The notes beneath the pieces are model-generated. The model saw only the letters and a list, made by a program, of their open reading frames with translations. It was not told the origin of the DNA and did no database searches. DNA of 64,000 nt from Pseudomonas viridiflava (GTDB lineage: Bacteria > Pseudomonadota > Gammaproteobacteria > Pseudomonadales > Pseudomonadaceae), in assembly GCF_900601905.1 (NCBI RefSeq), contig NZ_UWFA01000383.1:496001-560000 (forward strand), written 5' to 3'. How positions within the stretch are numbered: position 1 is the stretch's first letter; every line of letters begins with the position of its first letter. Position numbers and translations under genes: made by a program. Shown here one piece after another: positions 18,713 through 29,883 of this stretch.

Positions 18713-18733
18713 AGCCCGGTCGAGGACCGGGCT
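18713..18733 (-). terminator. Terminator hairpin after the 125-residue protein gene
   Basis: AGCCCGGT and ACCGGGCT form a perfect 8-bp stem with a 5-base loop. On the minus strand the stem is followed by TTCTTG. It sits 12 bases past the stop of the gene ending at 18745. Confidence 0.65.
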
Positions 18734-18744
18734 CCATACGTTGG

Positions 18745-19122
18745 CTACTCCACAATCGTTTTTCGGGTGCAATGGGCTGTGTAAAGCCGCGAGAATGCTG
18801 CCTCGTCAAGGCTGGCCAGAAGCTTCCTGCCATCCTTGAGCGTGGCGAGGAATGTCACCTCCTTGCATCCATTGCCTGGCGTGAACCCTGCGACCGCCGC
18901 ACCCGGCTGTCCCATCAGCAGGCTGCCAGCCGCTCCCTGGAGCCAGGCGTTGCTGCTGTCTTTGTTTTCTTCTCTGCCGACAACTTCGATCGACCTGATC
19001 ATCGATGTATTGATAGAAATGCCAGGCCAAGGGTACAACGCGGACTCGATACTCAGAACTGCGCCGTGATACTCGCCGCTACCCTGTAAAAAGTCGCCGG
19101 CCAGGACTTTCATCTTGGCCAT
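18745..19122 (-). CDS. Conserved-looking hypothetical protein, 125 residues
   Basis: I do not recognise a named family. The protein starts MAKMKVLAGDFLQGSGEYHG and has a glycine-rich hydrophobic stretch in the middle (LQGAAGSLLMGQPGAAVAGF). It ends with a beta-strand-like segment (EVTFLATLKDGRKLLASLDEAAFSRL). Start ATG 19122 has AAAGGAG at ideal distance, whereas an upstream frame extension has none. It is followed by a hairpin at 18713-18733, so it is a single-gene transcript. No signal peptide is evident. The 19123-19442 stretch upstream holds no further gene that I can support. Confidence 0.65.
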   Translation of the reverse strand: MAKMKVLAGDFLQGSGEYHGAVLSIESALYPWPGISINTSMIRSIEVVGREENKDSSNAWLQGAAGSLLMGQPGAAVAGFTPGNGCKEVTFLATLKDGRKLLASLDEAAFSRLYTAHCTRKTIVE

Positions 19123-19442
19123 GGTAAGGCTCCTTTTACTCTGTATCCCACCTGCAATTGCACGCCCGACCTCGCAGGTCGTCAACCGCTACACGACCAG
19201 CAGGCAGATCGGCGATCTGACGGCCACCTTGCACAGCTACGAGTAAAAAGTGGCCCATAACGATTTTTTTCACCCCATTCCTTGACACGTCTGCCGAAGC
19301 AGTCCAGAATTGCGTCCATTCCCGATTCGGGAAACTGAAAAACCCTATAGATTTCAAAGGGTTGGAAGCAAGTCAAGATCACGCTTCCCGCTCCAGAGTT
19401 GTACACATTGAGTGTTTGCAGTCTGAACACTGGATGTCATGA

Positions 19443-19516
19443 GGCCGAGTAGCAAAATGGTTATGCCGCGGATTGCAAATCCGCTTACGCCGGTTCGATT
19501 CCGACCTCGGCCTCCA
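19443..19516 (+). tRNA. tRNA-Cys (anticodon GCA)
   Basis: A 74-base cloverleaf. The acceptor stem GGCCGAG pairs with CTCGGCC, the anticodon loop is ATTGCAAAT with GCA, and the T-arm is GGTTCGATTCC. The discriminator is T and CCA is encoded. An intrinsic terminator follows. Confidence 0.97.
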
Positions 19517-19525
19517 CTATTAAAA

Positions 19526-19558
19526 GCCCCGCTGGCTCTGGCCTGCGGGGTTTTTTTT
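19526..19558 (+). terminator. Rho-independent terminator after tRNA-Cys
   Basis: CCCCGC (19527-19532) pairs with GCGGGG (19545-19550) and is followed by eight T. It starts about 10 bases past the tRNA 3' end. The rest of the gap to 19796 holds nothing that I can support. Confidence 0.9.
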
Positions 19559-19796
19559 GGGCTGGGGGAAAGTACGTGCGCGCTAACTCAGGCCTGTCAG
19601 TGAAAGTCAGGCAAGATGCTGCGAGCGAGACCAGAACAAACACACCCAGTGCGCAGCCGGTCGAGGTCTGCTAACTGATGGGTACTCATGCCTCAGCCTC
19701 ATGAAGAAAGTAGCGAGGCGTCTCTCAAGCTCCAATCATCGCGTGTCTCACGATTCATCGCAGATCCTTCTGGCTTTGTTTCGCGTATCAGAAACA

Positions 19797-19835
19797 ACAA
19801 AGGCCTACCCGACAGAATCGTGGTAAGCCTTTGAT
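19797..19835 (-). terminator. Probable terminator after tRNA-Leu
   Basis: On the minus strand AAAGGCTTACC pairs with GGTAGGCCTTT (one bulge) and is followed by GTTGTTTC. It begins just beyond the 3' end of tRNA-Leu. Confidence 0.6.
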
Positions 19836-19841
19836 TTGAAT

Positions 19842-19927
19842 TGGTGCCCCGAGCCGGGGTCGAACCGGCACGTCCAAAGGACGAGGGATTTTAAGTCCCT
19901 TGCGTCTACCAATTTCGCCATCGGGGC
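19842..19927 (-). tRNA. tRNA-Leu (anticodon TAA)
   Basis: An 86-base tRNA with the long variable arm of Leu tRNAs. The acceptor stem GCCCCGA pairs with TCGGGGC, the anticodon loop is ACTTAAAAT with TAA, the variable arm is CTCGTCCTTTGGACG, the T-arm is GGTTCGACCCC, and the 3' ACCA is encoded. Confidence 0.96.
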
Positions 19928-20087
19928 GGTAGCGCTGAAGAGCAGGGAATATATACACCCATCCCCTCTGAAGCAAGCCCGCAAGATATTGAAATAAGAC
20001 AAGATCTTGCTTAAGGCCTCAGCGCGCTGTTGCGCGTCGAGGCGGGTGGACGGGTGCAGAAAACATCTACAACTTGAAGACGTTCAG

Positions 20088-22754
20088 TCAACCGGCGAGT
20101 GCCCGCGCCAGAAACGGCGCGGTGCGGCTTTCGGAGTTGGCGGCTACCTGGGCAGGCGTCCCGCTCGCCACAATCGAGCCACCTTTATCGCCCGCGCCGG
20201 GGCCTATGTCTATGACCCAGTCGCTTTGCGCTACGACGCGCATTTCATGCTCAACCACCACGACCGTGTTGCCCGCATCAACCAAGGTATTGAGTTGTTT
20301 GAGCAATCGATCCACGTCGGTCGGATGCAGCCCCGTGGTGGGTTCGTCCAGAACATAGAGCGTTGCGCCACGCTGGGTGCGTTGCAGTTCCGTCGCCAGC
20401 TTGATGCGCTGGGCTTCGCCGCCCGATAACTCGGTGGCGGGCTGGCCCAGACGCAAATAGCCCAGTCCGATATCGCGCAGCGCGGTCAATGGCCGCATCA
20501 CGGCGGGTTCGCTGGCAAATTGCAGCAGCGCCTGGTCGACCGTCAGTTGCAGCACTTGAGCAATATTCAAGCCCTGCCATTGCACGGTCAGCGTTTGCGG
20601 GTTGTAGCGCGCACCGTGACACGTCGGGCAGGGCGCATAGACGCTGGGCATGAACAGCAACTCGACGCTGACAAAACCTTCGCCTTCGCACACAGGGCAG
20701 CGGCCTTTGGCGACATTGAAGGAGAATTGGCCCGCGTCGTAGCTCTTTTTCCGGGATTCATCAGTGGCAGCGAACAACTTGCGCACCTGATCGAACAAGC
20801 CGGTATAGGTCGCCAGATTGGAGCGCGGAGTGCGACCGATGGGTTTCTGGTCCATTTTCACCAGCCGTTTGATTGACTGCAAGCCATCAGCCACACGCCC
20901 GATGCTGAACTGCGGCGCGTCATCCTCAAGGCTTGGGACTTCAGGTTCGTTGTTGTCGACGACGTGGCCCAGATGCGCGCCGACCAGTTCCAGCAAGGAG
21001 TGGCTGACCAGGCTGGATTTACCCGAGCCAGATACGCCCGTCACGGCAGTAAAGCAGCCCAGGGGAAAGGCCGCATCAAGGTCTTGCAGATTGTTGCGAG
21101 TCACGCCTTCCAGGCGCAGCCAGCCGCTGGCCTGGCGTCGCTCTGACGCCAGGCGTTCAGGATTGGCAAATAGATGCACGCGGGTCTGTGAAGCCTCGAC
21201 GTCAGCCAGGCCCGCTGGAGGACCGCTATAAAGTATACGGCCGCCTTGCTCGCCGGCAGCAGGCCCGACATCCACCAGCCAGTCGGCGCGGCGCATGGTC
21301 TCCAGGTCGTGCTCGACCACAAACAGTGAATTACCGGCGGCCTTCAACCGCTGTAGCGCAACAAACAAGGCTTCGCCATCGGCCGGATGCAGGCCGGCTG
21401 AGGGCTCGTCGAGCACATAAATGACCCCGAAGAGCTGCGAGCCGAGCTGGGTGGCCAGTCGCAAACGCTGCAGTTCGCCCGAGGACAACGTCGGAGTACT
21501 GCGCTCCAGCGCCAGATAGCCAAGCCCAAGGTCTGTCAGGGTGTGGACCCGGCCCAGCAGATCCTGAGCGATGCGTTGCGCAGCGATACGTTTTTCAATC
21601 GACAGATTCGGCGTCAGGCGCACGTCCGGCGCGGCATCGTGGGTCGACCCACCTTTGGCGGCCCGCTGCCTGCGAGCGTTCTTTGCCTGTGCCGCACTGA
21701 TGGGCTGGCCGTCCTGCGCGTCAGTATCGACAAAGTTCTGTGCCGCCACAGGTGCCAGGACTGCTGCCAATTGCAAGAGCGACATTTGCGACAACTCGCC
21801 AATATCAAGCCCCGCGAACTTGACCGACAGCGCCGCCTGGGTCAGACGTTTGCCCTGACACAGCGAGCAGGGGCTGCCAATCATGAATTGCGCCACGCGC
21901 TTCTTCATCAGCGCACTTTGCGAATGCGTGAAGGTGTGCAAAACGTAACGTCGGGCACCGCTGAACGTGCCTTGATAACTCGGTTCAAGCTTGTGCTTGA
22001 GGGCTTTGCGGGTCTCTTGCGGGGTCAAGCCTGCATACACCGCAACGGTGGGCTGCTCTTGCGTAAACAGGATCCAGTCACGCTGCTTTTTCGGGAGATC
22101 GCGCCAGGGCACGTCGACGTCGTAGCCCAGGGTCACCAGGATATCGCGCAGGTTTTGCCCTTGCCAGGCGCTGGGCCATGCGGCGACGGCCCGCTGACGA
22201 ATGGTGAGCGAATCATCCGGGACCATCGACTGCTCGGTAACCTCGTACACCCTGCCCAGACCATGGCATTGCGGGCAGGCGCCTTGCGGCGTGTTGGGCG
22301 AGAAGTCTTCGGCGTACAGCATGGCCTGGCCATCGGGGTAGCTGCCGGCTCGGGAATACAGCATGCGTATCAGGCTGGACAAGGTCGTCACACTGCCGAC
22401 CGACGATCTTGCACTGGGTGTGCCGCGCTGCTGCTGCAAAGCTACGGCGGGTGGCAGGCCCTCGATTGAATCCACATCGGGTACGCCCACCTGATCAATC
22501 AGACGCCTGGCATACGGGGCCACGGATTCGAAGTAGCGACGCTGAGCTTCGGCATAGAGTGTGGAGAAGGCCAGAGACGACTTGCCTGAACCCGAGACAC
22601 CGGTGAATACCACCAGGGCGTCACGCGGGATATCGATATCGATGTTTTTCAGGTTGTGCTCGCGGGCACCGCGGACCCGAACAAAACCGCTGAAAGCCTG
22701 TGCAGGCGCTGAAAGCAACGTGGGCATGTCAGGTGTGTTGCGCTGTGAAGTCAT
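20088..22754 (-). CDS. UvrA-like excinuclease ATPase (UvrA2 / class II)
   Basis: An 888-residue ABC-type UvrA paralogue, about 50 residues shorter than housekeeping UvrA. Two ATPase halves each have a Walker A ([10 protein letters not shown], near residues 53 and 560), a signature ([12 protein letters not shown] and [12 protein letters not shown]) and a Walker B ([11 protein letters not shown] and [11 protein letters not shown]). Zinc-module cysteines are visible in [24 protein letters not shown] and CPTCHG. The opening [22 protein letters not shown] matches class II UvrA, which usually lacks the UvrB-binding region. Likely roles are DNA-damage tolerance or drug resistance rather than core excision repair. 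It is monocistronic. Confidence 0.88.
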   Translation of the reverse strand: MTSQRNTPDMPTLLSAPAQAFSGFVRVRGAREHNLKNIDIDIPRDALVVFTGVSGSGKSSLAFSTLYAEAQRRYFESVAPYARRLIDQVGVPDVDSIEGLPPAVALQQQRGTPSARSSVGSVTTLSSLIRMLYSRAGSYPDGQAMLYAEDFSPNTPQGACPQCHGLGRVYEVTEQSMVPDDSLTIRQRAVAAWPSAWQGQNLRDILVTLGYDVDVPWRDLPKKQRDWILFTQEQPTVAVYAGLTPQETRKALKHKLEPSYQGTFSGARRYVLHTFTHSQSALMKKRVAQFMIGSPCSLCQGKRLTQAALSVKFAGLDIGELSQMSLLQLAAVLAPVAAQNFVDTDAQDGQPISAAQAKNARRQRAAKGGSTHDAAPDVRLTPNLSIEKRIAAQRIAQDLLGRVHTLTDLGLGYLALERSTPTLSSGELQRLRLATQLGSQLFGVIYVLDEPSAGLHPADGEALFVALQRLKAAGNSLFVVEHDLETMRRADWLVDVGPAAGEQGGRILYSGPPAGLADVEASQTRVHLFANPERLASERRQASGWLRLEGVTRNNLQDLDAAFPLGCFTAVTGVSGSGKSSLVSHSLLELVGAHLGHVVDNNEPEVPSLEDDAPQFSIGRVADGLQSIKRLVKMDQKPIGRTPRSNLATYTGLFDQVRKLFAATDESRKKSYDAGQFSFNVAKGRCPVCEGEGFVSVELLFMPSVYAPCPTCHGARYNPQTLTVQWQGLNIAQVLQLTVDQALLQFASEPAVMRPLTALRDIGLGYLRLGQPATELSGGEAQRIKLATELQRTQRGATLYVLDEPTTGLHPTDVDRLLKQLNTLVDAGNTVVVVEHEMRVVAQSDWVIDIGPGAGDKGGSIVASGTPAQVAANSESRTAPFLARALAG

Positions 22755-22810
22755 TGTCGAACCTTGTCGAGGGCTAGCGGCGACACGGCACTGCGCACGC
22801 CTGTGGCATC

Positions 22811-22837
22811 GGCCGCTGCGCTCAGGCAGCGGCCGTT
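22811..22837. terminator. GC-rich hairpin between the UvrA-like gene and a small gene
   Basis: GGCCGCTGC and GCAGCGGCC form a perfect 9-bp stem with a 6-base loop. It lies past the stop of the 55-residue gene on the minus strand and upstream of the UvrA-like gene. The only T-run (GTTTT) is on the plus side, so the direction of termination is unclear. Confidence 0.5.
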
Positions 22838-22856
22838 TTGAGCGGGTTGCAGGCGT

Positions 22857-23024
22857 TTAGCGGGGAAGCTTTGGGGTGTGCCCTTCGACGTCTTGCTTGT
22901 CGCCCGTTTGCGACGCTTCCTCCCGGGTTTCCCGAGTTCGTTCTTTATGGTCGGCGATATCGGCCGGTCGAGGATGCGGATCGTTGAGATTGTTGCCTTT
23001 CACGATGGGTTTGTCATTGGACAT
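22857..23024 (-). CDS. Small hydrophilic protein, 55 residues
   Basis: The frame opens at ATG 23024 with GGAG eight bases upstream and ends at TAA 22857. It encodes a highly charged, proline- and aspartate-rich protein: [20 protein letters not shown], then an Arg/Glu-rich middle ([11 protein letters not shown]) and a PKLPR end. No cysteine and no hydrophobic core are present, so it is probably disordered. I do not recognise a characterised family. The good ribosome site and balanced composition make it more convincing than a random frame. Confidence 0.6.
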   Translation of the reverse strand: MSNDKPIVKGNNLNDPHPRPADIADHKERTRETREEASQTGDKQDVEGHTPKLPR

Positions 23025-23244
23025 GGGGCGTCTCCGGCAGGGTGTATCTCAATACGATGCGACCCGGCGGCAGATCGTTCCCTCCATAAGGCTGCGCATC
23101 GGGCACACACCTGGCACACATCGGGTTGCCTGGAAAGAAGGGCAAAGGTGAAGTCCCTGATTTGCCTGCAACTAGTGCGAATGCGTCCTCCATTGCAGCG
23201 ACCCCACTGTTACCGCATAGCGTGGGAAGCAAAATCTTTACCTG

Positions 23245-23258
23245 TAGGACTAGTCCTA
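23245..23258. promoter_or_regulatory. Perfect 14-bp palindrome upstream of the XRE gene
   Basis: TAGGACTAGTCCTA is its own reverse complement, and a second ACTAGT follows directly (23258-23263), giving overlapping symmetric half-sites. It lies 105 bases before the XRE gene start. GACT/AGTC half-sites are typical of small helix-turn-helix controllers, so autoregulation is plausible. The rest of 23025-23363 shows no convincing gene. Confidence 0.45.
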
Positions 23259-23363
23259 CTAGTGCAAACGGTAGTTGTTTATCAGCCCTACTTGGCGTTT
23301 TAATTGGCATCAGTTCGGTATGAGGCCTGATTTTTGGCTAGATGCAGCGGAGTTGACACCTAG

Positions 23364-23771
23364 ATGAGTGGAATTGGTATGCGATTGAGGCAGGAGCGCA
23401 GGCGCCTGGGTTGGTCTCAACGGGAAATGGGGCAGCTTGGCGGTGTTGCCGCCAATGCTCAGGGTAAATATGAAAGCGGTGAACGGGTGCCAAAGGCTGA
23501 TTATCTGGCTGCGTTGGCCGGTGCCGGGGTGGATGTTCTGTACGTACTGACCAACCGGCATTCACCCGTGATGCAGATCGACGATGCGCTGGCGCGGATC
23601 GAAGGTGCAGCAGGCGAGCCTGATGCACTATTGATCGAAGTCCAGCATGCCGCTCGGCACTTCATCAGCACAATCCAGGAGCTGTCCAGCACCTACATGG
23701 TTAATGGCAAAGAAGTAGCGCTACACACGACCGAAGCGCAGTTGCGAGTTGCGGCTGCGCTGTCGGATTAA
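23364..23771 (+). CDS. XRE-family helix-turn-helix regulator
   Basis: A 135-residue protein. Residues about 6-60 form a Cro/C1-type helix-turn-helix: MRLRQERRRLGWSQREMGQLGGVAANAQGKYESGERVPKADYL, with the usual recognition-helix position in AANAQGKYE. The C-terminal 70 residues are helical, probably a dimerisation region, with no peptidase or ligand motif. It converges on the topoisomerase gene and their stop codons overlap by three bases. The target is unknown, but the palindrome at 23245 is a candidate operator. Confidence 0.85.
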   Translation: MSGIGMRLRQERRRLGWSQREMGQLGGVAANAQGKYESGERVPKADYLAALAGAGVDVLYVLTNRHSPVMQIDDALARIEGAAGEPDALLIEVQHAARHFISTIQELSSTYMVNGKEVALHTTEAQLRVAAALSD

Positions 23772-24820
23772 CTGTTTTTTGATTTATCACTCACCACACT
23801 CTGAGCCAGACTTTGCAGAAAGCTGGCCAGCGCCACTTCTTCCACACGCAGCCCTTTGCGTTGTCGAGTGCGGGGCAGCAAGGCCAGTTGGCCTTGCAGG
23901 AACCCTTCAAGCACAGCCGGATGGATATAGCATTTTCGGCAGATCGCGGGCGTGTTGCCCAGTTGTCGCGACACCGCCTTGACCATGTCGACAATATGCT
24001 TCTTCGCATCGGCTTCCGGCTCCCAGTGCAACTTGCGCAGGGTCGCGAGGGCCAGCGCGCTGCCTGCCCACGTCCGATAATCCTTGGCCGTGAAGTCGGC
24101 ACCGGTCAGTCGTTGCAGGTATGCGTTGATGTCTGACGAGCTGACCGTATGGCGTTCGCCGTCGTCATCCAGATACTGAAACAGATTCTGCCCCGGCAAC
24201 TCCATGCACCGCTTGATGACCCGGGCAAGGCGGCGATCCGTGACACTGATCTGATGCTCGACCCCACTCTTGCCGCGAAACTGGAAAAGAATGGCATTGC
24301 CACGCACCTCCACATGCTTGTTACGCAGTGTGGTCAGCCCATAAGAGCGGTTATCCCGTGCGTATTGACTGTTACCGATACGAATCAGCGTGGCATCGAG
24401 CAACGAAATAACCGTCGCCATGACCTTGTCGCGGCCGATGCCCGGCTCGGCAAGCTGTGCTTCGAGTTGCTTGCGAACCTTGGGCAGTGCCAGTCCGAAC
24501 TCGATCATGCGCGAGTATTTGTTCTGGTCACGGATCTCCCGCCAGCGCGGGTGGTAGCGGTATTGTTTACGACCCCGTGCATCACGGCCGGTGGCCTGCA
24601 GATGGCCACAAGGGTCAGGGCAGATCCAGACATCGGTATAGGCGGGCGGGATCACCAGTGCGTTGATACGTTTTATTTCAGCCTGATCGCGAATGCGCTG
24701 GCCTTCGCAATCGAAATAGACAAATTTGCCGCGCAGGATTTTCCGGGTAAAACCCGCCTGAGTGTCTTCGACGTAATGAAGGTCAGGCGGCAATTGGGCG
24801 ATCAGGCTCGAATCAGGCAT
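23768..24820 (-). CDS. DNA topoisomerase IB (poxvirus-like)
   Basis: A 350-residue type IB topoisomerase. The N-terminal domain includes GKFVYFDCEGQRI and PPAYTDVWICPDPCGHLQATGRDARGRKQYRYH, which carries active-site basic residues. The catalytic domain has LRNKHVEVRGN, FRGKSGVEH, and ADFTAKDYRTWAGS. The nucleophilic Tyr is in CRKCYIHP at about residue 298. It relaxes supercoils through a 3'-phosphotyrosyl link. It is not essential in bacteria and is common in Pseudomonas. It stands alone, converging with the XRE gene. Confidence 0.93.
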   Translation of the reverse strand: MPDSSLIAQLPPDLHYVEDTQAGFTRKILRGKFVYFDCEGQRIRDQAEIKRINALVIPPAYTDVWICPDPCGHLQATGRDARGRKQYRYHPRWREIRDQNKYSRMIEFGLALPKVRKQLEAQLAEPGIGRDKVMATVISLLDATLIRIGNSQYARDNRSYGLTTLRNKHVEVRGNAILFQFRGKSGVEHQISVTDRRLARVIKRCMELPGQNLFQYLDDDGERHTVSSSDINAYLQRLTGADFTAKDYRTWAGSALALATLRKLHWEPEADAKKHIVDMVKAVSRQLGNTPAICRKCYIHPAVLEGFLQGQLALLPRTRQRKGLRVEEVALASFLQSLAQSVVSDKSKNS

Positions 24821-24886
24821 GGCAGCTATCCACTGGGCAGTTAGTGAATTGACCGCGCTCGGTGGCAGGGGTGCCCAGTATTTACA

Positions 24887-25975
24887 TCAGGCCAGCACCG
24901 CCACGGATTTGATTTGTGCCCACAGCCGTTGACCGGGGATGAGCTGCATCTGATCCCGGGAGTAGCGGGTGATACGCGCCAGCAAAGGCGTGCCAGACGC
25001 ATCCAGGCGCAGCAGCACATGAGCAGCGTTTAGCGCCGGTACTTCTTCAACCACGGTGACCGCAAGCCGATTGAGAATGCTGCTTTGCCCGTCCGGCTGC
25101 AGGCTCAGGCTGACATCCCGCGCCTGAACCTTGAAGCGCAGCAACTTGCCAGGTTGCAGCGGGGTATGGGCGACCCGCATATGCAAATTGCTGTGAGGCA
25201 ATTGCACGGTCAACAACTGATAGTCCGCATCGTAAGCAATCACTGAACCCTCAATCACCACGCCGGCATCCTCGCCCAGCGCCAGGGGCAGGTCGAGCCG
25301 CGCCAGGGTTTCGCTGATGGGCCCGCTGGCCACCGCCTTGCCGTCATTCATCAGGACCAGATGATCAGCCAGACGCGCCACTTCATCCTGGGAGTGGCTG
25401 ACATACAGAACGGGAATCTCCAGCTCGTCGTGCAGCCGCTCAAGGTAGGGCAGAATCTCGGCTTTGCGCCGGGCATCCAGCGCCGCAAGCGGCTCATCGA
25501 GGAGCAGCAGGCGAGGGCTGGTCAGCAAGGCCCGGGCAATGCCCACCCGTTGTCGCTCGCCGCCGGACAGTTTGTCTGGCCGACGTTCCAGCAGATGATC
25601 GATGCCGAGCAAGTGCGTGGCGTGCTCCAGCTGCACATGGCGCTGATGCCTGGGGATCCGCCGCAGACCGAACTCCAGGTTGCCGCGCACTGACAAATGG
25701 GGAAACAGGCTGGCCTCCTGAAAGACGTAACCCAGGGCGCGCTGGTAGGCAGGCACGAACACGCCCTTGTCGCTGTCTTGCCAGACTTCATCGTTGATGC
25801 GGATAAAACCCTGAGTGGGGGTTTCAAGGCCTGCAATGCAACGCAGGCAGGTGGTTTTGCCGGAGCCCGAATGACCAAATAGCGCCGTCACGCCGCGTCC
25901 TGGCAGGGACAGGTCCACAGCCAGCGAGAATCCGGGGTAGGTGACCGATAACCGAATCTGCAGTGTCGAACTCAT
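24887..25975 (-). CDS. modC: Molybdate ABC transporter ATPase
   Basis: A 362-residue ATPase. Walker A is [12 protein letters not shown], the signature is [16 protein letters not shown], and Walker B is [13 protein letters not shown]-terminal TOBE/Mop-like domain (about residues 290-360) binds oxyanion for feedback control. It lies 3 bases from modB on the same strand, so the order modABC forms one operon that imports molybdate. Confidence 0.95.
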   Translation of the reverse strand: MSSTLQIRLSVTYPGFSLAVDLSLPGRGVTALFGHSGSGKTTCLRCIAGLETPTQGFIRINDEVWQDSDKGVFVPAYQRALGYVFQEASLFPHLSVRGNLEFGLRRIPRHQRHVQLEHATHLLGIDHLLERRPDKLSGGERQRVGIARALLTSPRLLLLDEPLAALDARRKAEILPYLERLHDELEIPVLYVSHSQDEVARLADHLVLMNDGKAVASGPISETLARLDLPLALGEDAGVVIEGSVIAYDADYQLLTVQLPHSNLHMRVAHTPLQPGKLLRFKVQARDVSLSLQPDGQSSILNRLAVTVVEEVPALNAAHVLLRLDASGTPLLARITRYSRDQMQLIPGQRLWAQIKSVAVLA

Positions 25976-25978
25976 CGG

Positions 25979-26659
25979 TCAACCCCAGCCTGCTTTGTTC
26001 TTGCCGCTGGAATAGAGCGCCAGAAGTACCAGAAAGGAGAACACCAGCATTGCCCCGGCAAGCCAGTGCGCCTGCAGGTATTCCATGGATTCCACATGAT
26101 CGAAGATTTGCACCGACACGACTCGTGTCTTGTCAGGAATGTTGCCGCCAATCATCAATACCACGCCGAACTCCCCCACTGTATGGGCAAAACCCAGGAT
26201 GGCGCCGGTGATGAACCCCGGCCTGGCCAACGGCAGCACGACGCAGAAAAAAGTGTCCAGAGGGCCTGCGCGCAAAGTCGCGGCCACTTCCAGCGGGCGG
26301 GTGCCAATCGCCGCAAACGCGTTCTGCAGCGGCTGCACCACAAACGGCATCGAATACAGCACGGAGCCAATCACCAGCCCGGTAAAGCTGAAGGTCAGGG
26401 TCCCTAGCCCGATGCTCTGGGTAAACTGGCCCACGGCGCCGTTGGGACCAAGCAATATCAGCAGGTAAAAACCGATCACCGTCGGTGGCAGCACCAGCGG
26501 TAAGGCGACAATTGCCCCAACCGGTCCTTTGAGCCACGAGCGCGTGCGCACCAGCCACCAGGCGATAGGGGTGCCGATGATCAGCAGGATGACGGTGGTC
26601 AGTGACGCCAGCTTCAAGGTCAGCCAGATCGCGGCCAGGTCGGTTGCGTCCAGGGGCAT
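25979..26659 (-). CDS. modB: Molybdate ABC transporter permease
   Basis: A 226-residue inner-membrane permease with five to six hydrophobic segments. The EAA-like cytoplasmic loop lies in [41 protein letters not shown] is the family N-terminal signature. It starts one base after the modA stop, so the two are translationally coupled. Confidence 0.95.
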   Translation of the reverse strand: MPLDATDLAAIWLTLKLASLTTVILLIIGTPIAWWLVRTRSWLKGPVGAIVALPLVLPPTVIGFYLLILLGPNGAVGQFTQSIGLGTLTFSFTGLVIGSVLYSMPFVVQPLQNAFAAIGTRPLEVAATLRAGPLDTFFCVVLPLARPGFITGAILGFAHTVGEFGVVLMIGGNIPDKTRVVSVQIFDHVESMEYLQAHWLAGAMLVFSFLVLLALYSSGKNKAGWG

Positions 26660-27511
<852 letters not shown>

Positions 27512-27527
27512 TCAGGGAAGCCAAGTT

Positions 27528-28604
27528 TCAGGACCGGTTGAGCTTTTCCAGCGCCAGAGTCGCAAGCTGCACCGTCAGGGCATGGGCAGAAAGCTCATGT
27601 TTGAGTCCAACCGACTGACCCGCCCACAGGTTCATGAAGCCGCCGTCACCCAGCGGTTCGGCAATGGCTCGCAAGGGCATCAGGGCTCCGCCCGCGAGGG
27701 GAAAGGCGGGTGCTGCGTCGCACATCGGGCCCAGTTCAGCCATGATCCGGTTGACGATACCCCGCGCCGGGCGCCCGGTGAAAATATTGGTCAGGGCGGT
27801 CTCGCTGCCGCTGGCCGAGCGCAACGCGTGAAAATGCGCTTTGCTGACCTTCGCCTCCGAACAGAACAGGTAAGCGGTGCCAATCTGTACCGCCGCAGCG
27901 CCGAGCATGAAGGCAGCGGCGATGCCACGGCTGTCAGCAATACCTCCGGCGGCTATGACCGGCACACTCACGGCGTCCACCACCTGCGGCACAAGGGCCA
28001 GTGTGCCAACCTGGGTCGTCAGCTCGGTACTGAGAAACATCCCGCGATGGCCTCCTGCCTCGTAGCCCATGGCAATGATTGCATCGCAACCGTTGGCTTC
28101 CAGCCAGATGGCTTCCTCGACCGTGGTCGCCGAGGACATCACTGTTGCGCCTGTGGCTTTGACCCGCGCCAGCAAGGCCGGCTCCGGCAGGCCGAAGTGG
28201 AAACTCACCACCTCGGGTTTCAGCGCTTCGACCAGTTCACAGGTCGTAGCATCAAAAGGGGCCCGGCTGGAGACCGGGGTGGCGGCCTCGAAGTCCGCTC
28301 CCAATTGCTGGTAGTAAGGTTTGAGCAGATTTTTCCAGCGCAGCTGGCTTTCGGGATCATCCGGCGGCGGCTGATGGCAGAAGAAGTTCAGGTTCAATGG
28401 CGCCGCGCTGTGCTGCCTGATCAGCGCAACCTCATCGCGAATCTGCTGCGGGCTGAGCATCGCGCAGGGTAATGAGGCAAGAGCCCCCGCTTTGCCCACG
28501 GCTATCGCCATTGCCGAGCCACTGGCACCCGCCATGGGCGCCTGGATAATCGGTAGTTCAACACCCAGAAGGATTAACAGACGAGTATCTGGCCAGGCGC
28601 TCAT
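27528..28604 (-). CDS. Nitronate monooxygenase (2-nitropropane dioxygenase family)
   Basis: A 358-residue FMN TIM-barrel enzyme. It begins LGVELPIIQAPMAGAS, the family start. The FMN-binding strand ends include GYEAGGHRG, which carries the conserved active-site His, then PVIAAGGIADSRG and GAAAVQIGTAYLF. It oxidises nitronates such as propionate-3-nitronate to the aldehyde and nitrite, a plant-toxin detoxification in plant-associated bacteria. It is divergent from an AcuI-like reductase, with about 180 bases between them. Confidence 0.9.
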   Translation of the reverse strand: MSAWPDTRLLILLGVELPIIQAPMAGASGSAMAIAVGKAGALASLPCAMLSPQQIRDEVALIRQHSAAPLNLNFFCHQPPPDDPESQLRWKNLLKPYYQQLGADFEAATPVSSRAPFDATTCELVEALKPEVVSFHFGLPEPALLARVKATGATVMSSATTVEEAIWLEANGCDAIIAMGYEAGGHRGMFLSTELTTQVGTLALVPQVVDAVSVPVIAAGGIADSRGIAAAFMLGAAAVQIGTAYLFCSEAKVSKAHFHALRSASGSETALTNIFTGRPARGIVNRIMAELGPMCDAAPAFPLAGGALMPLRAIAEPLGDGGFMNLWAGQSVGLKHELSAHALTVQLATLALEKLNRS

Positions 28605-28781
28605 GTGTCGGCTCCATGCTGAAAGAGTGGAGTGCTATTGAGCGGGTCTGAGCAGTTTTTGGCAACTGCTGTGAGGCGCTGATTGATGGCGTTGATTGAC
28701 ATAGCTGCGCAGTTGCTGTGGAGTTTCGGTCGCTATTCACATTCGCCAATTCAAGACGATCGGTCTAAATGGGAGGCAAGC

Positions 28782-29765
28782 ATGTTCAACGGCATCCTGG
28801 TCGAAAAAGACGACTCGGGTTATCACGCAACACTGAGAGAACTGAACGAAGACGCCCTGCCTGCGGGCGATGTCAGCGTCGATGTTTCCCATAGCACGCT
28901 GAACTATAAGGATGCGCTGGCGATTACCGGCGAAAGTCCCATCGTGCGCAGCTTTCCCATGGTGCCCGGAGTGGATCTGGCGGGGACGGTGACCGCCAGC
29001 AGCGACCCGGATTTTGCTCCCGGTGATCAGGTGGTGCTCAACGGCTGGGGTGTCGGCGAGGGCCATTGGGGCGGGTTGGCTGAAAAAGCGCGCCTGCAGG
29101 GCAAGTGGCTGATCCCGTTGCCCGCAGCCTTCACTCCATCCCAGGCCATGGCGATTGGCACGGCGGGCTACACCGCGATGCTGGCGGTCATGGCTCTGGA
29201 GAATAATGGCGTCAAACCTGGCGACGGCGACGTGCTGGTCACCGGCGCTAACGGCGGCGTTGGCAGCTTCGCCTTAGCCATCCTGGCGCGCCTGGGCTAC
29301 CGGGTAGTGGCGTCAACCGGTCGGGTCAACGAGCACGAGTACCTGCAAACGTTGGGGGCCGCCGAGATTATTGATCGTGCCACGCTCTCTGAACCTGGCC
29401 GCCCCCTGAGCAAGGAGCGCTGGGCAGGCGCGATTGATTCGATTGGCAGCCACACCCTGGCCAATGTCTGCGCGGCGACCCGTTATCGCGGCACCGTGGC
29501 CGCCTGCGGACTGGCGCAGGGGATGGAGTTTCCGGCTTCGGTCGCGCCCTTCATCTTGCGCGGTATCACGCTGGCGGGCATCGACAGCGTCACCCGTCCA
29601 CGGGCCGATCGAATTGCAGCATGGGCGCGTCTGGCGACTGACCTGGATCCGGCGTTGTTGCCGATGATCAGCCACGAGATTGGCCTGAGCGAAGTGATCA
29701 AGATTGCGCCCCGGTTACTGGCAGGCAAGGTGCGCGGCAGAGTGGTGGTAGATGTAAAACGCTAG
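28782..29765 (+). CDS. acuI: Acrylyl-CoA reductase-like MDR oxidoreductase (AcuI/YhdH)
   Basis: A 327-residue zinc-free medium-chain reductase. [30 protein letters not shown] and [13 protein letters not shown] are AcuI/YhdH hallmarks, and [25 protein letters not shown] is the NADPH-binding loop. Start ATG 28782 has GGGAGG upstream; a start 33 codons earlier is not supported. It probably reduces acrylyl-CoA or a related toxic enone to propionyl-CoA, a detoxifying step. Quinone reductase is the alternative. Confidence 0.9.
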   Translation: MFNGILVEKDDSGYHATLRELNEDALPAGDVSVDVSHSTLNYKDALAITGESPIVRSFPMVPGVDLAGTVTASSDPDFAPGDQVVLNGWGVGEGHWGGLAEKARLQGKWLIPLPAAFTPSQAMAIGTAGYTAMLAVMALENNGVKPGDGDVLVTGANGGVGSFALAILARLGYRVVASTGRVNEHEYLQTLGAAEIIDRATLSEPGRPLSKERWAGAIDSIGSHTLANVCAATRYRGTVAACGLAQGMEFPASVAPFILRGITLAGIDSVTRPRADRIAAWARLATDLDPALLPMISHEIGLSEVIKIAPRLLAGKVRGRVVVDVKR

Positions 29766-29883
29766 ACCCGTTGCACCCGCTATAGCCAGGAAGGCGGCAG
29801 TTTCAATGACCCCTCTGCCGTGGATGTTTCGGCCTCTTCCCGGCTAGAGCCGGTTCCGCGCACATGCATGGCGCGCTGTCGTC

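Noticed and set aside
23014..23310. A 98-residue minus-strand frame upstream of the XRE gene
   Set aside because: It runs through the palindrome region, has no ribosome site or family resemblance, and overlaps the start of the better-supported 55-residue gene.
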